From: Pseudonocardia sp. N23
Lineage (GTDB): Bacteria; Actinomycetota; Actinomycetes; Mycobacteriales; Pseudonocardiaceae
Length of the DNA: 64,000 nucleotides
Direction of reading: 5' to 3'
Assembly: GCF_002583555.1 (NCBI RefSeq)
Contig: NZ_BEGX01000128.1
Location: 1-64,000, forward strand
The notes beneath the pieces were generated by a model. That model had not been told where the DNA came from. It was given only the letters and a program-made list of their open reading frames with translations, and made no database searches. The translations under genes and the position numbers were made by a program. This document shows, in pieces, positions 52,368 to 63,584 of this stretch; position 1 is the stretch's first letter, and the number at the start of each line of letters is the position of its first letter.

Positions 52368-53723
52368 GTGGCCGATCAGCTGTCCAGCGACACCGCGCTC
52401 GCCGCCGCCGTCGACGCCGAGCTCCCCGCAGCCCGCGCCGACCTGGAACGGCTCGTCCGCATCCCGAGCATCTGGGCGGACCCCGCCCATGCCGACGACA
52501 CCCGCCGCAGCGCCGACGTCGTCGCCGAGCTCGCCCGCGGAGCCGGTGCCGCCGACGTACAGATCCTGCAGGCGGAAGGTGGCGCGCCCGCCGTCGTCGC
52601 CCGGTTCCCCGGCCCGCCCGGCACCCCGACCGTGCTGCTCTACGCCCACCACGACGTGCAGCCCACCGGTGGCGACGAGCACTGGACGAGCCCGCCGTTC
52701 GAGCCGACCGAGCGCGCCGGCCGCCTCTACGGGCGCGGCGCCGCCGACGACAAGGCCGGCGTCATGACACACCTGACGGCGCTGCGCGCGTTCGGCGGGA
52801 CGCCGCCCGTCGGCGTCACGCTGTTCGTCGAGGGCGAGGAGGAGTCGGGCTCGCCGACGCTCACCGCGCTGCTCGCCGAGCACCGCGACCTCCTGGCCGC
52901 CGATGTGATCATCATCGCCGACGCCGCCAACCCGGCCGTCGACGTCCCCGCGCTCACGACCACGCTGCGCGGGCTGGTCGACGTCGTCGTCGAGGTGTCC
53001 ATGCTCGACCAGCCGGTGCACTCCGGTGTCTTCGGCGGCCCCGTCGGCGACGCCCTGACCGCGCTGTGCCGGACGCTGGGCTCGCTGCACGACGACAAGG
53101 GCGAGGTCGCGGTCCCAGGGCTGGTCCACTCCGGGTCCGACGCCCCCGACATGGACGAGGAGACCTTCCGCTCCACCGTCGGGCTGCTCGACGGCGTCGA
53201 GCTCCTCGGGTCGGGCACGATCCCGGACCGCACCAACCTCAAGCCCGCCGTCGCCGTCCTCGGAATCGACGCACCCCGCGTCGCGGAGGCGTCGAACGTC
53301 CTGCTGCCGCGGGCGCGGGCGATGGTGAGCATGCGGCTCGCGCCCGGTGAGGACGCGCTCGCCGCGCAGCAGGCGCTCGCCGAGCACCTGCGCGCGCACG
53401 TCCCGTGGGGCGCGCACGTCACGGTCGAGGCGGGCACCGGCATCGCCGAGCCGTTCGCGTTGAGCAGCACCGGGTCGGCCTACGACGCCGCGCGCGCCGC
53501 GTACTCCCGCGCGTACGGCAACTCCGTCGTCGAGATGGGCATCGGCGGTTCGATCCCGTTCATCGCCGAGTTCGCCCGCACCTTCCCCGGCGCGGCCGTG
53601 CTGGTGACCGGTGTCGGCGACCCCGCCAGCCGCTGGCACGGTATCGACGAGAGCCTGCACCTGGGCATGTTCGCCCGCGGCGTCCTCGCCGAGGCGTACT
53701 TCCTGCAGACGCTCGCCGAGTGA
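52368..53723 (+). CDS. M20-family dipeptidase / metallopeptidase
   Basis: A 451-residue zinc peptidase. The metal site is YAHHDVQPTGGDEHW near 85, with GRGAADDKAG near 125 carrying the bridging Asp, and the catalytic Glu-Glu in FVEGEEESGSPT near 158. A dimerisation lid domain occupies the middle, and the terminal metal His is in WHGIDESLHLG. It would cleave dipeptides or N-acyl amino acids. GTG start, divergent from the ligase gene with 38 bp between them. Confidence 0.92.
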   Translation: MADQLSSDTALAAAVDAELPAARADLERLVRIPSIWADPAHADDTRRSADVVAELARGAGAADVQILQAEGGAPAVVARFPGPPGTPTVLLYAHHDVQPTGGDEHWTSPPFEPTERAGRLYGRGAADDKAGVMTHLTALRAFGGTPPVGVTLFVEGEEESGSPTLTALLAEHRDLLAADVIIIADAANPAVDVPALTTTLRGLVDVVVEVSMLDQPVHSGVFGGPVGDALTALCRTLGSLHDDKGEVAVPGLVHSGSDAPDMDEETFRSTVGLLDGVELLGSGTIPDRTNLKPAVAVLGIDAPRVAEASNVLLPRARAMVSMRLAPGEDALAAQQALAEHLRAHVPWGAHVTVEAGTGIAEPFALSSTGSAYDAARAAYSRAYGNSVVEMGIGGSIPFIAEFARTFPGAAVLVTGVGDPASRWHGIDESLHLGMFARGVLAEAYFLQTLAE

Positions 53724-53739
53724 CCCGGGAGCGGCGATG

Positions 53740-53753
53740 GTCGCCATGGCGAC
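53740..53753. repeat. Perfect 14-bp palindrome after the M20 peptidase gene
   Basis: GTCGCCATGGCGAC is its own reverse complement and lies 17 bp past the stop codon. It is nested in further GGCGA and TCGCC half copies (53733-53760). It may be a terminator or one copy of a dispersed intergenic palindrome. Confidence 0.5.
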
Positions 53754-53834
53754 TTTCGCCACTCACGACCCGTGACGCCCAGCCAGGGGCGGTGTTCGCT
53801 GCAGCCGCCCGACGCGACACGGCAGACTGACGCC

Positions 53835-56800
53835 GTGCGGATCGGGGTGCTCGGGAGCGTGGCGGCATGGCCGTCCGCGAACGGCGCCGCGCCCACCGAC
53901 GGCTCCGGGTCCGACCACTCCGACGTGGCGCCGCCAGGGCTGCGGCTGCGCGGCCTGCTCGCCCGCCTCGCACTGGACGCGGGCCGTCCCGTCACCACCG
54001 AGTCGCTCGTCGACGACCTGTGGGGCGACGAGCCCCCGGACACGGTGGGCAACGCGCTGCAGTCGCTCGTCTCACGGCTGCGCCGGGCACTGGGGTCGCA
54101 GCTCGTCGTGACGGTCTCCGGCGGGTACCTCCTGGACATCGCCCCCGACGCCGTCGACGCCGGCCGGTTCGGGCGCCTGCTCACCGTCGCCAAGGCAGCG
54201 GTCGACCCCGCGGCCGCGGCGTCGACGATGGGCGAGGCGCTCGGTCTGTGGCGTGGGCCCGCGCTGGCCGACGTGCGCCGGCTCCCGTTCGCCGACGCCG
54301 TCGTGAACAGGCTGGAGGAGCAGCGGGCCGCGGCGATCGAGACGCGGGCGACGCTGGGCCTGTCGATGGGCGACCCCGCGGCGGGCCTCGACGCCGTCAC
54401 CGATCTGCTCGCGGCGCAGCCGTTACGGGAGAGCGCCGCGGTCGTGCTCGCCCGCGGGCTGCACGCGACGGGCCGGCAGGCCGACGCGCTCGCCGTCCTC
54501 GACCGCACCCGCGAGCGCCTGGCAGGTGAGCTGGGCGTCGACCCCGGGCCGGAGCTGACGAAGGCGCGTCTCGACGTCCTGCGCGGGGTGCCCGCCCCCG
54601 CGCCACCGCCGCCACTGTCCACACCGGAACCTGTGCGCCGCAACGGGTCTGCCGCACTGACCAGTTTCGTGGGCCGCCACGCCGACGTCGAGCGCGTCCG
54701 CAGCCTGCTCGGCACGGCCCGGCTGGTGACGCTGCTGGGCCCCGGCGGGGCGGGCAAGACACGGCTGGCACGCGAGATCGTCGCCGGACTGGGCGGACGC
54801 ACGGAGACGCCCGTCGCCGAGCTCGCGGCGCTGACCGGCCCGGAACAGCTCGCGGGCACGGTGCTCGCCGCCGTCGGCGAGCCGGAACTACTGGTCCGCA
54901 GGTCCGACGACGGCGCGCCAGACTCCACCGCCCGGCTGCTGACCGCGCTCGGGGACCGCGACATCGTGCTCGTCCTCGACAACTGCGAGCACCTCGTCGA
55001 CGAGGCGGCGGCGCTGACCCAGCGCGTCCTGGAGGCCGGGTCGCGGCTGCGGGTCCTCGCGACCAGCCGCGAGCCGCTCGCCGTCCCGGGCGAGGTGCTG
55101 CACCCGGTCGAACCGCTCGACACCGCGGCCGCCGTGCGGCTGTTCGCCGACCGCGCCGCCGCCGTCGCGCCGGGTTTCGTCCTCGACGCGGGCACCGCCC
55201 CGGTCGTCACCGAGATCTGCACCCGCCTCGACGGCCAGCCGTTGCCGCTGGAGCTGGCTGCGGCACGGCTGCGGACGTTGTCGCTCACCGAGATCGCCAC
55301 CCGCCTCGACGACCGGTTCCGGCTGCTGACCTCCGGCGCCCGCACGGCGTTGCCTCGCCACCAGACGCTGCGCGCCGTCGTCGACTGGAGCTGGGACCTG
55401 CTCGGCGAGCCCGAGCGGATCCTGTTGCGCCGCATGGGTGTGTTCGCCGGCGGCGCGACCGCGGCGACGGTCGAGCGGGTGTGCACCGGCGCAGGTGGGC
55501 CGGACCGGGCCGACGCGTTCGACCTGCTCGCGGCGCTCGTCGACAAGTCCCTGGTCGTCGCGGTCCCGTCGGGCGACTCGGGCCCGACGCGCTACCGGCT
55601 GCTGGAGACGATCCGTGACTACGCGACCGAGCGCCTCGCCGAGGCCGGGGAGGCCGACGCGGTGCTCGTCGCGCACGCGGCGTGGGTCGTCGAGCTCGCC
55701 GAGGAGGCCGAGCCGCACCTGCGCGGCGCCGACCAGCTGCGCTGGCTCGCGCAGCTACGCGCCGAGAACGACAACATCGCCGTCGCGCTGCGCCGGGCCA
55801 CCACGCGCCGGGACGGCCCGACCGCGCACCGCATCGTCGCCGCCATGGGCTGGTCGTGGTTCATCCGCGGCCGCTACGAGGAGTCGGTGACGTGGGTGGA
55901 GCAGGTCGCGTCGCTGACGCCGTCTGGCGTGCCGGCGGTCGACGCGCGCAACCTCGCCTACCAGGTGCTGGGCTGCATCGCCCGCGGCGAGGTCGAGGAC
56001 GCCCAGGCCCGGCTCGGAACGGCGATCGACGCCGCGGCGGCGGCGCCGGAGCCACGCCATCCCGCGCTGCAGCTCATCGCGCCCCTCGGCCGGGCGTTCT
56101 CCGGCGACGAGCCGACACTGCTCGTCGAGCTGTCGCGGACCTCGGCCGACCCGTGGGTACGCGCGTTCGCAACGCAGATCCTGGCCCAGCTCGCGGAGAA
56201 CGACGGCCACATCGACGAGCAGCGCACCCTCGTCCGGCAGGCGCACGAGCTGTTCACAGCGACGGGCGACCGGTTCGGCCTCGGCATGACGCTCGGGTCG
56301 CTCGGCGAGCTGGAGGACCTCGCGGGCAACCCCGACGCCGCCGCGAAGGCCTGCGACGAGGCCGTCGCGCTGGCCACCGAGCTGGGCAACGACGACGACC
56401 TGCCGCAGTTCCTGCTGCAGCAGTCCCGCCTCGCGATCCGTCGCGGCGACCTCCGCCGGGCCCGGGAGCTGTGCGAGAGCGCCGCCGACCTCGCCTCCGG
56501 GCCGTTCGGCGTGCAGACGATGGTGCGCTGCACCCTCGCCGACATCGAGCGCCGGTCCGGCAACCTCCCCGCCGCGCGCCGCAACCTCGCGATGGCCGAC
56601 CGGGATCTCGGCAACGGCCTCGCCCTCGAGCAGCGCCAGGCCCTCGTCGCCGTGATCCGGTACGGCGTGGAGGACGCGGCCGGTGACCGGGTCGCCGCCA
56701 TCGAGGCCCTCACAGAGGCACTCGCCGCCGCCGAGCGCGGGCACGACGGCCCGGTCTCGGCCCTCGTGGTCGAGCACGTCGCCGGCTTCGCGCTCGCGAA

Positions 56801-57035
56801 CGGCGATCCGGAGGGCGCCGGGTTCCTGCTCGGTGTGGCGCTGGCGCAGCGGGGCACGCTCGACCACGGCAACCCCGACGTCGTCGCCACCGTCGCCGGG
56901 GTGGAGGACGCCCTCGGCCCCGCCGCGGCCGCCGAGGCGGTGCAGCGGGGCCGGGACCTCCCCCGTCCCGAGGGCCTCGCGGCCGTCCGGGACCATGTCG
57001 CGGTCCGATCCGGGGATCAGGCCCGCTTGCGGTAG
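53835..57035 (+). CDS. Large AfsR/SARP-type regulator (wHTH-BTAD-NB-ARC-TPR)
   Basis: A 1066-residue STAND-type transcription factor. Residues 1-95 form an OmpR-like winged helix (VDDLWGDEPPDTVGNALQS, then LVSRLRRALG). The bacterial transcriptional activation domain spans about 100-245, and the NB-ARC ATPase has Walker A LLGPGGAGKTRLA near 300 and Walker B VLVLDNCEHLVDEAAAL near 378. From about 600 the protein is helical repeat (TPR-like). Such regulators often switch on secondary-metabolite or export genes. The GTG at 53835 gives the exact family start (VRIGVLGSV). It is convergent with, and overlaps by 19 bases, the DrrB-type permease gene, its likely target or partner. Confidence 0.92.
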   Translation: MRIGVLGSVAAWPSANGAAPTDGSGSDHSDVAPPGLRLRGLLARLALDAGRPVTTESLVDDLWGDEPPDTVGNALQSLVSRLRRALGSQLVVTVSGGYLLDIAPDAVDAGRFGRLLTVAKAAVDPAAAASTMGEALGLWRGPALADVRRLPFADAVVNRLEEQRAAAIETRATLGLSMGDPAAGLDAVTDLLAAQPLRESAAVVLARGLHATGRQADALAVLDRTRERLAGELGVDPGPELTKARLDVLRGVPAPAPPPPLSTPEPVRRNGSAALTSFVGRHADVERVRSLLGTARLVTLLGPGGAGKTRLAREIVAGLGGRTETPVAELAALTGPEQLAGTVLAAVGEPELLVRRSDDGAPDSTARLLTALGDRDIVLVLDNCEHLVDEAAALTQRVLEAGSRLRVLATSREPLAVPGEVLHPVEPLDTAAAVRLFADRAAAVAPGFVLDAGTAPVVTEICTRLDGQPLPLELAAARLRTLSLTEIATRLDDRFRLLTSGARTALPRHQTLRAVVDWSWDLLGEPERILLRRMGVFAGGATAATVERVCTGAGGPDRADAFDLLAALVDKSLVVAVPSGDSGPTRYRLLETIRDYATERLAEAGEADAVLVAHAAWVVELAEEAEPHLRGADQLRWLAQLRAENDNIAVALRRATTRRDGPTAHRIVAAMGWSWFIRGRYEESVTWVEQVASLTPSGVPAVDARNLAYQVLGCIARGEVEDAQARLGTAIDAAAAAPEPRHPALQLIAPLGRAFSGDEPTLLVELSRTSADPWVRAFATQILAQLAENDGHIDEQRTLVRQAHELFTATGDRFGLGMTLGSLGELEDLAGNPDAAAKACDEAVALATELGNDDDLPQFLLQQSRLAIRRGDLRRARELCESAADLASGPFGVQTMVRCTLADIERRSGNLPAARRNLAMADRDLGNGLALEQRQALVAVIRYGVEDAAGDRVAAIEALTEALAAAERGHDGPVSALVVEHVAGFALANGDPEGAGFLLGVALAQRGTLDHGNPDVVATVAGVEDALGPAAAAEAVQRGRDLPRPEGLAAVRDHVAVRSGDQARLR

Positions 57036-57853
57036 AGCGTCACCGCGATCGGCGCGAACACCACGACGATGACGGCGGCGGCGATCAGCGACGTCGTCGC
57101 CGGGCCCGCGATGGGACCGCCGGTGAGCAGGCCGCGGACCGCGTCGGCGACCTTCGAGACCGGGTTGACGTTCACGAACGCCTGCAGCCAGCCGGGCATC
57201 GAGTCCGACGGGACGAACACGTTGCTGCCGAAGGTGAGCGGCAGCATGATCATCGCGCCGATGCCCTGCACCGAGCGGGGCTGGCGGACGAGCATGGCCA
57301 GCGCGGTGAACACCCAGCAGAGCGCGAAGGCGAACACCATGACCAGGCCGAGCGCGGCGATCACGTTGAGCGGGTTGGTGTGCATCCGGAAGCCGAGGAC
57401 CGTGCCCAGCACCAGCATGATCACACCGGAGGTCAGGTAGCGGACCAGGTCGGCCATGATCGCGCCGACCAGCGGCGCCGAGCGTGAGATCGGCAGGCTG
57501 CGGAACCGGTCGAAGATGCCGGTGTGCAGGTCCTCCGCGAGGCCGACGCCGGTACCCGCCGAGGCGAACACGACGGTCTGCACCAGCACGCCGGGCAGCG
57601 CGAACTGCAGGTAGTCGGTGGTGTTGCCGGAGATCGCACCGCCGAAGACATAGACGAACAGCAGCAGGAAGATGACCGGCTGCAGCGTCACGTCGATGAG
57701 TGCCTCGGGCGAGTGGATCGTCTTGACGACGCCGCGCCACGCGAGTGTGAACCCGTGCCGCAGCGTCGAGGGTCCGTGTCTGCCGCGTTCGATGTCGGGT
57801 ATCGGCATCGGCGGGCGGGGCGTCGTTCCGGGTGCGACGGCGGTCGTGGTCAT
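57017..57853 (-). CDS. ABC-2 transporter permease (DrrB-like)
   Basis: A 278-residue permease with six helices; the motifs GVLVQTVVFASAGTGVGLAED and RFRSLPISRSAPLVG are typical of daunorubicin-resistance DrrB. It partners the ATPase upstream, whose stop overlaps its ATG (ATGA). Probably exports a drug or lipid; no biosynthetic cluster is seen in the window. Confidence 0.92.
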   Translation of the reverse strand: MTTTAVAPGTTPRPPMPIPDIERGRHGPSTLRHGFTLAWRGVVKTIHSPEALIDVTLQPVIFLLLFVYVFGGAISGNTTDYLQFALPGVLVQTVVFASAGTGVGLAEDLHTGIFDRFRSLPISRSAPLVGAIMADLVRYLTSGVIMLVLGTVLGFRMHTNPLNVIAALGLVMVFAFALCWVFTALAMLVRQPRSVQGIGAMIMLPLTFGSNVFVPSDSMPGWLQAFVNVNPVSKVADAVRGLLTGGPIAGPATTSLIAAAVIVVVFAPIAVTLYRKRA

Positions 57854-58830
57854 GCCGCCACCTCCTCGTCGGTCGGGTCGGCCCGCTTCTCGGCGTCCTC
57901 CGCCGTGCGGCCGGTCAGGGTCATGAAGACGTCGTCGAGGCTCGGCAGGCGCAGCCCGAGCTCGGCGATCGCGAGGCCGGCCTCGTCGAACCGGGCTCCC
58001 GCGACGTGCAGCAGGCCGGGCTCGTGGGCGGCGACGGTGAGCTCGCCCGAGGCGTCGACGGCCGGGGGCTCGTCGGTGAGGCCGCCCAGGATCGTCGAGA
58101 CGGTCGGGATGTCGGTGCGGTGCAGGGGCCGCACGTGCAGCCGCTGGCCGCCGACGTCGGCCTTGAGCGACGCCGGGGTGCCCGAGGCGATCGCACTGCC
58201 CCGGTCGATGACGACGAGGTCGTCGGCCAGCTGGTCGGCCTCCTCGAGGTACTGGGTGGTGAGGAGCACGGTCACGCCGTCGGCAGCGAGCGCCCGGACC
58301 TGGTCGAGCACCTCGTTGCGGTGCCGTGGGTCGAGGCCGGTGGTCGGTTCGTCGAGGAACAGGACGTCGGGGCGGCCGATGAGGCTTGCCGCGAGGTCGA
58401 GGCGGCGGCGCATGCCGCCGGAGTAGGTGCGGACGCGGCGCTTGGCCGCGTCGGCCAGCCCGAACCGCTCGATGAGCTCCGCGGCCCGCACGCGGGCGGC
58501 GCGGCGCGGCATGTCGAGCAGCCGGGCGATGAGCATCAGGTTGTCGGTGCCGGAGAGGGCCTCGTCGACGGCCGCGTACTGGCCGGTGAGGCCGATGCGG
58601 GCGCGGACTGCGGCGGGTTCGGCGACGACGTCGTGGCCGAGGACCGTGGCGCGTCCCGCGTCGGGGCGCAGCAGGGTGGCGAGGACGCGCACGGTCGTGG
58701 TCTTGCCCGAACCGTTCGGGCCGAGCAGTCCGAGCACCGTGCCCTGCCGGGCACTGAGGTCGACCCCGGCGAGGGCCTTCGTGGTGCCGAAGGACTTCTC
58801 GAGTCCCTCGACGTGGATGACGGTGTCCAT
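57850..58830 (-). CDS. ABC transporter ATP-binding protein (DrrA-like)
   Basis: A 326-residue ATPase with Walker A LLGPNGSGKTTTVRVL near 35-50, signature TYSGGMRRRLDLA near 138, Walker B VLFLDEPTTGLDPRHRNEV near 158 and the switch TTQ in place of the usual His (DrrA family feature). A C-terminal DrrA extension of about 90 residues follows. First gene of the exporter pair. Confidence 0.93.
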   Translation of the reverse strand: MDTVIHVEGLEKSFGTTKALAGVDLSARQGTVLGLLGPNGSGKTTTVRVLATLLRPDAGRATVLGHDVVAEPAAVRARIGLTGQYAAVDEALSGTDNLMLIARLLDMPRRAARVRAAELIERFGLADAAKRRVRTYSGGMRRRLDLAASLIGRPDVLFLDEPTTGLDPRHRNEVLDQVRALAADGVTVLLTTQYLEEADQLADDLVVIDRGSAIASGTPASLKADVGGQRLHVRPLHRTDIPTVSTILGGLTDEPPAVDASGELTVAAHEPGLLHVAGARFDEAGLAIAELGLRLPSLDDVFMTLTGRTAEDAEKRADPTDEEVAA

Positions 58831-58860
58831 GAGGACGACTCTGACCCTCGCCGCTGATGC

Positions 58861-58930
58861 GCCGCTGTCACGACGCTGACACCATCTCAGCGCAGCAGTG
58901 ACGTCACCGTGGCGTCAACTCAGCGACGTG
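58861..58930 (-). promoter_or_regulatory. Repeat-rich region upstream of the DrrA-like gene
   Basis: Within 70 bp before the exporter ATG lie TGTCACGACGCTGACA (58867-58882), a perfect GTGACGTCAC palindrome (58898-58907) and a repeated CTCAGCG (58886 and 58918). The clustered TGTCA/TGACA elements suggest an activator or repressor site, possibly for the neighbouring BTAD regulator; this is inference. Confidence 0.35.
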
Positions 58931-58965
58931 CGCGCAGCCCGTCGACGACGACCGAGCACGCCGCG

Positions 58966-59083
58966 CACCGGCCGCTGCCGACCATGACCGCGGTCCGCGA
59001 GGCTGCCGACGCCCTGGAAGCCGTCGTGGCCGACGACCTGTGGCCGGTGCCGTCCTACCTGGGAGATGCTCTACATCCGGTGA
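58966..59083 (+). pseudogene. Decayed 3' end of glutamine synthetase III
   Basis: Reading from 58966, the frame gives PTMTAVREAADALEAVVADD and then LWPVPSY, the C-terminal signature of type III glutamine synthetase (GlnN). After TACCTG one extra G (59061-59063 is GGG) shifts the frame; skipping it gives E-M-L-Y-I-R and TGA at 59081, the conserved family ending. The rest of the roughly 700-residue enzyme is missing; upstream DNA shows no further match that I can see. This is a relic of a deletion, not an active gene. Confidence 0.72.
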
Positions 59084-59093
59084 CGACGCGGCC

Positions 59094-59118
59094 GGCCCCG
59101 CCGCGCTGCGGCGGGGCC
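59094..59118 (-). terminator. Terminator hairpin of the ABC-F gene
   Basis: Perfect 11-bp GC arms GGCCCCGCCGC (59094-59104) and GCGGCGGGGCC (59108-59118) around GCT, 20 bp beyond the ABC-F stop codon. Confidence 0.75.
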
Positions 59119-59138
59119 GTTCGCCAGCTCCCGGCTCG

Positions 59139-60937
<1,799 letters not shown>

Positions 60938-60938
<1 letters not shown>

Positions 60939-61921
60939 CAGGCACGCACTTTCGGCCAGGAGCCGGTCGGGGGACCCGACGGCGGCTCGTTCTCGTCGAC
61001 GATCCGGGCCCCGGGGACGGGCCCGTGGGCGACACGGACGGTTCGGCACACACCGGCGCCGGCCAGCTCGGCGGCGACCTCCACAGCGGAGTCGGCACTC
61101 TCGCACAGGAAGGCGCACGTCGGTCCCGACCCGGACACCAGCCCGGCCAGTGCACCGGCGGAGACACCCGCGCGCAGGGTGCGGCGCAGGTCGGGGGCGA
61201 GGCTCACAGCGGCGGCCTGCAGGTCGTTGCCCAGGGAGAGCGCGAGGTGGCGGGGGTCGCCGCCGGCGAGCGCCTCGAGCACGGGTTCGACCGCGCGCAT
61301 CGGCGCCTCCTCCGCCGACGCCGATGCCGACGCGGCGCGGAGCCGGTCGAGTTCGGCGAACACGGTCGGTGTGGAGAGGCCCTGGCGGGCCAGCGCGATC
61401 ACCCAGTGCTGCGGGTGCCGGGACAGGACGGGGACGATCCGCTCGCCGCGCCCGGTGCCGACGGCCGTGCCGCCGTGCAGCGCGAACGTGACGTCGCTGC
61501 CCAGCTCGGCGGCCATGACGGCGAGCTCCTCGCGCGTCAGGTCGAGCTTCCACATCCCGGCGAGCGCGACGAGGGTGCCCGCGGCGTCGGCGCTGCCGCC
61601 CGCCATCCCGCCTGCGACGGGGATGCCCTTGCGCAGCACCACCCGCACGTCGGTGTCGCGGTCCGCGCGGCGGCCCAGCAGCTCGACGGCCTTCCACGCG
61701 AGGTTGCTGCCATCGGTCGGCACGTCGGCGATGGCGTCACCGGTGACCTCGACACCCGGGGCGTCCGACGCTGCGACCGTGACCTCGTCGAACAGGCTCA
61801 CGGCGTGGAACACGGTGACCAGTTCGTGGTACCCGTCGTCGCGCACGTCGCCGACGGCGAGATGCAGGTTGATCTTCCCGGGGACACGCACGGTGACCGG
61901 GACGGGGACGGCGGCGAGCAC
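60938..61921 (-). CDS. ispE: 4-diphosphocytidyl-2-C-methyl-D-erythritol kinase
   Basis: A 327-residue GHMP kinase of the non-mevalonate isoprenoid pathway. Substrate motif VRVPGKINLHLAVGD at 11-25, ATP-binding loop PVAGGMAGGSADAAGTLVAL near 105, and the C-terminal GLVSGSGPTCAF near 278. GTG start at 61921. A conserved neighbour of the pth region in actinobacteria. Confidence 0.95.
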
Positions 61922-61974
61922 CTGACAACACTACGTGCCCGGGCGCACGACCGTCCGTGGACGGCCCCCTCCCG

Positions 61975-62033
61975 CCGACTTCGACACAGGGCTGCTCGCG
62001 GTCATGATCACCGCAGTCCCGGGTCGAAGTCGG
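61975..62033. repeat. Nested inverted repeat beyond the MFS exporter gene
   Basis: CCGACTTCGAC (61975-61985) is inverted as GTCGAAGTCGG (62023-62033). Between them sits a near-palindrome CGGTCATGATCACCG (61999-62013). It starts 19 bp past the MFS stop codon. It could be a terminator with an inner hairpin or an intergenic repeat element. Confidence 0.5.
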
Positions 62034-62051
62034 TTCGATGGTGCGGACCGC

Positions 62052-63584
62052 TCAGGCCGACGTGGGCGACGGCTCGATGGGCTCGACTGCCGCGGCCCCC
62101 CGCGCGGCCAGGTGCCGTGGCACGGCGAACGCCGCGACCGCGACGAACCCGAGCAACAACACCGCGGCCGGCAGGTACATCGCCTGGCCCATGGCGGTCG
62201 CGAAGCCCTCGTACAGGAACGGGGGCAGCGTCGCGATAGTGGCGTCGCCGCTGCCGCCGGAACCACCCGCGGGCAGGTTCGCCGCGATCCGCGAGGCCAT
62301 CAGCGTCGCGATCGCCGCGGACCCGAGGACGGCACCGATCTGGCGTGTCGTGTTGTAGACGCCCGCGCCGCTGCCGGCGCTGGCCATCGGCAGGTTCCGG
62401 GTGGCCGTTGTGGCGATGGGCGCCCAGATGAATCCGTTGGCCACGCCGAGCAGGGCGATGGGCAGCAGCAGCTCCCACACCGGCAGACCCGGCCGCAGGA
62501 TCGCGCCGATCCAGAACAGCGACGCAGAGAAGCAGAGCATCCCGAAGCCGGCGATCCAGCGGGGGTGCACCGTGTCGGTGATCTTGCCGACCCACGGCGC
62601 AAGACCGCCCGAGATCACGGCCATCGGGACGAACAGCAGCGCCGAGCGCGTCGGCGACAGGCCCATCACGCCCTGCGCGTAGAACGTCAGCGGGAACGTC
62701 ATCGCGGTGATCCCGAACCCGACAGTGGTGATCGCGACGTTGGCGAGGCTGAAGTTCCGGTCGCGGAACAGGGCGAGCGAGACCAGCGGCTCACCACGGT
62801 TGCGGGCCTGCCACCACAGGAACGCAGCCATGACCACGATGCCCGCGATGATCAGCGACCACACCGAGACCGGGCCCGTGATCGTGCCCCAGTGGTAGGT
62901 CTGGCCCTCCTGGATGCCGAAGACCAGCAGGAACATCCCGACCGCGCTCAGCGCCACGCCGAGCAGGTCGAACTTGCGGACGTGGGTCTCCAGCGCCGGG
63001 ACCAGGCGGTAGGCCATCACGAACGCGACGATGCCGACAGGCACGTTGATGAAGAAGATCCACTCCCAGCCCAGACTGTCGACGAGCACGCCGCCGAGGA
63101 TCGGGCCGACCAGCGTCGCGACGCCCGCCGTGGCACCCCACAGGCTCATCGCCCGGCCACGGCTCTCCGCCGGGAACGTGCGGGTGATGACGGCCATCGT
63201 CTGCGGTGTCATCAGGGACGCGCCGAAGCCCTGCACGACCCGGGCCGCGACCAGCGCGCCGATCGAGTCGGTGAACCCGCACCACAGCGACGCCATCGTG
63301 AAGATCGTCAGCCCGACCAGGTAGACCCGGCCCGGGCCCAGCCTGTCGCCGAGGCGGCCGGTGATCAGCAGCGGTACCGCGTAGGCCAGCAGGTACGCGC
63401 TCGTCACCCAGACCACCGAGTCGACGCTCGCGTGCAGGTTCTCCTGGATCGCCGGCGTCGCGACCGAGACGATCGTCGAGTCCACCAGGATCATGAAGAA
63501 CCCGATGACCATCGCCCACAGGGCGGGCCACGGGCTCGCCGGCAGAGCCTTCCCCTCGTTCACAGCCTGTCCTCCGACGGCCAT
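62052..63584 (-). CDS. MFS drug exporter (DHA2 / EmrB-QacA family)
   Basis: A 510-residue proton-driven exporter with 14 predicted helices. The family motif D1 is in FMILVDSTIVSVATPAIQENL near residues 31-51 and motif A in ITGRLGDRLGPGRVYLVGL near 76; motif C is GPILGGVLVDSLGWEWIFFINVPVG. AAGGAG precedes the ATG. The start lies inside the 3' end of a PadR gene (25-base overlap), the classical arrangement of a drug-responsive repressor and its exporter. Confidence 0.94.
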   Translation of the reverse strand: MAVGGQAVNEGKALPASPWPALWAMVIGFFMILVDSTIVSVATPAIQENLHASVDSVVWVTSAYLLAYAVPLLITGRLGDRLGPGRVYLVGLTIFTMASLWCGFTDSIGALVAARVVQGFGASLMTPQTMAVITRTFPAESRGRAMSLWGATAGVATLVGPILGGVLVDSLGWEWIFFINVPVGIVAFVMAYRLVPALETHVRKFDLLGVALSAVGMFLLVFGIQEGQTYHWGTITGPVSVWSLIIAGIVVMAAFLWWQARNRGEPLVSLALFRDRNFSLANVAITTVGFGITAMTFPLTFYAQGVMGLSPTRSALLFVPMAVISGGLAPWVGKITDTVHPRWIAGFGMLCFSASLFWIGAILRPGLPVWELLLPIALLGVANGFIWAPIATTATRNLPMASAGSGAGVYNTTRQIGAVLGSAAIATLMASRIAANLPAGGSGGSGDATIATLPPFLYEGFATAMGQAMYLPAAVLLLGFVAVAAFAVPRHLAARGAAAVEPIEPSPTSA

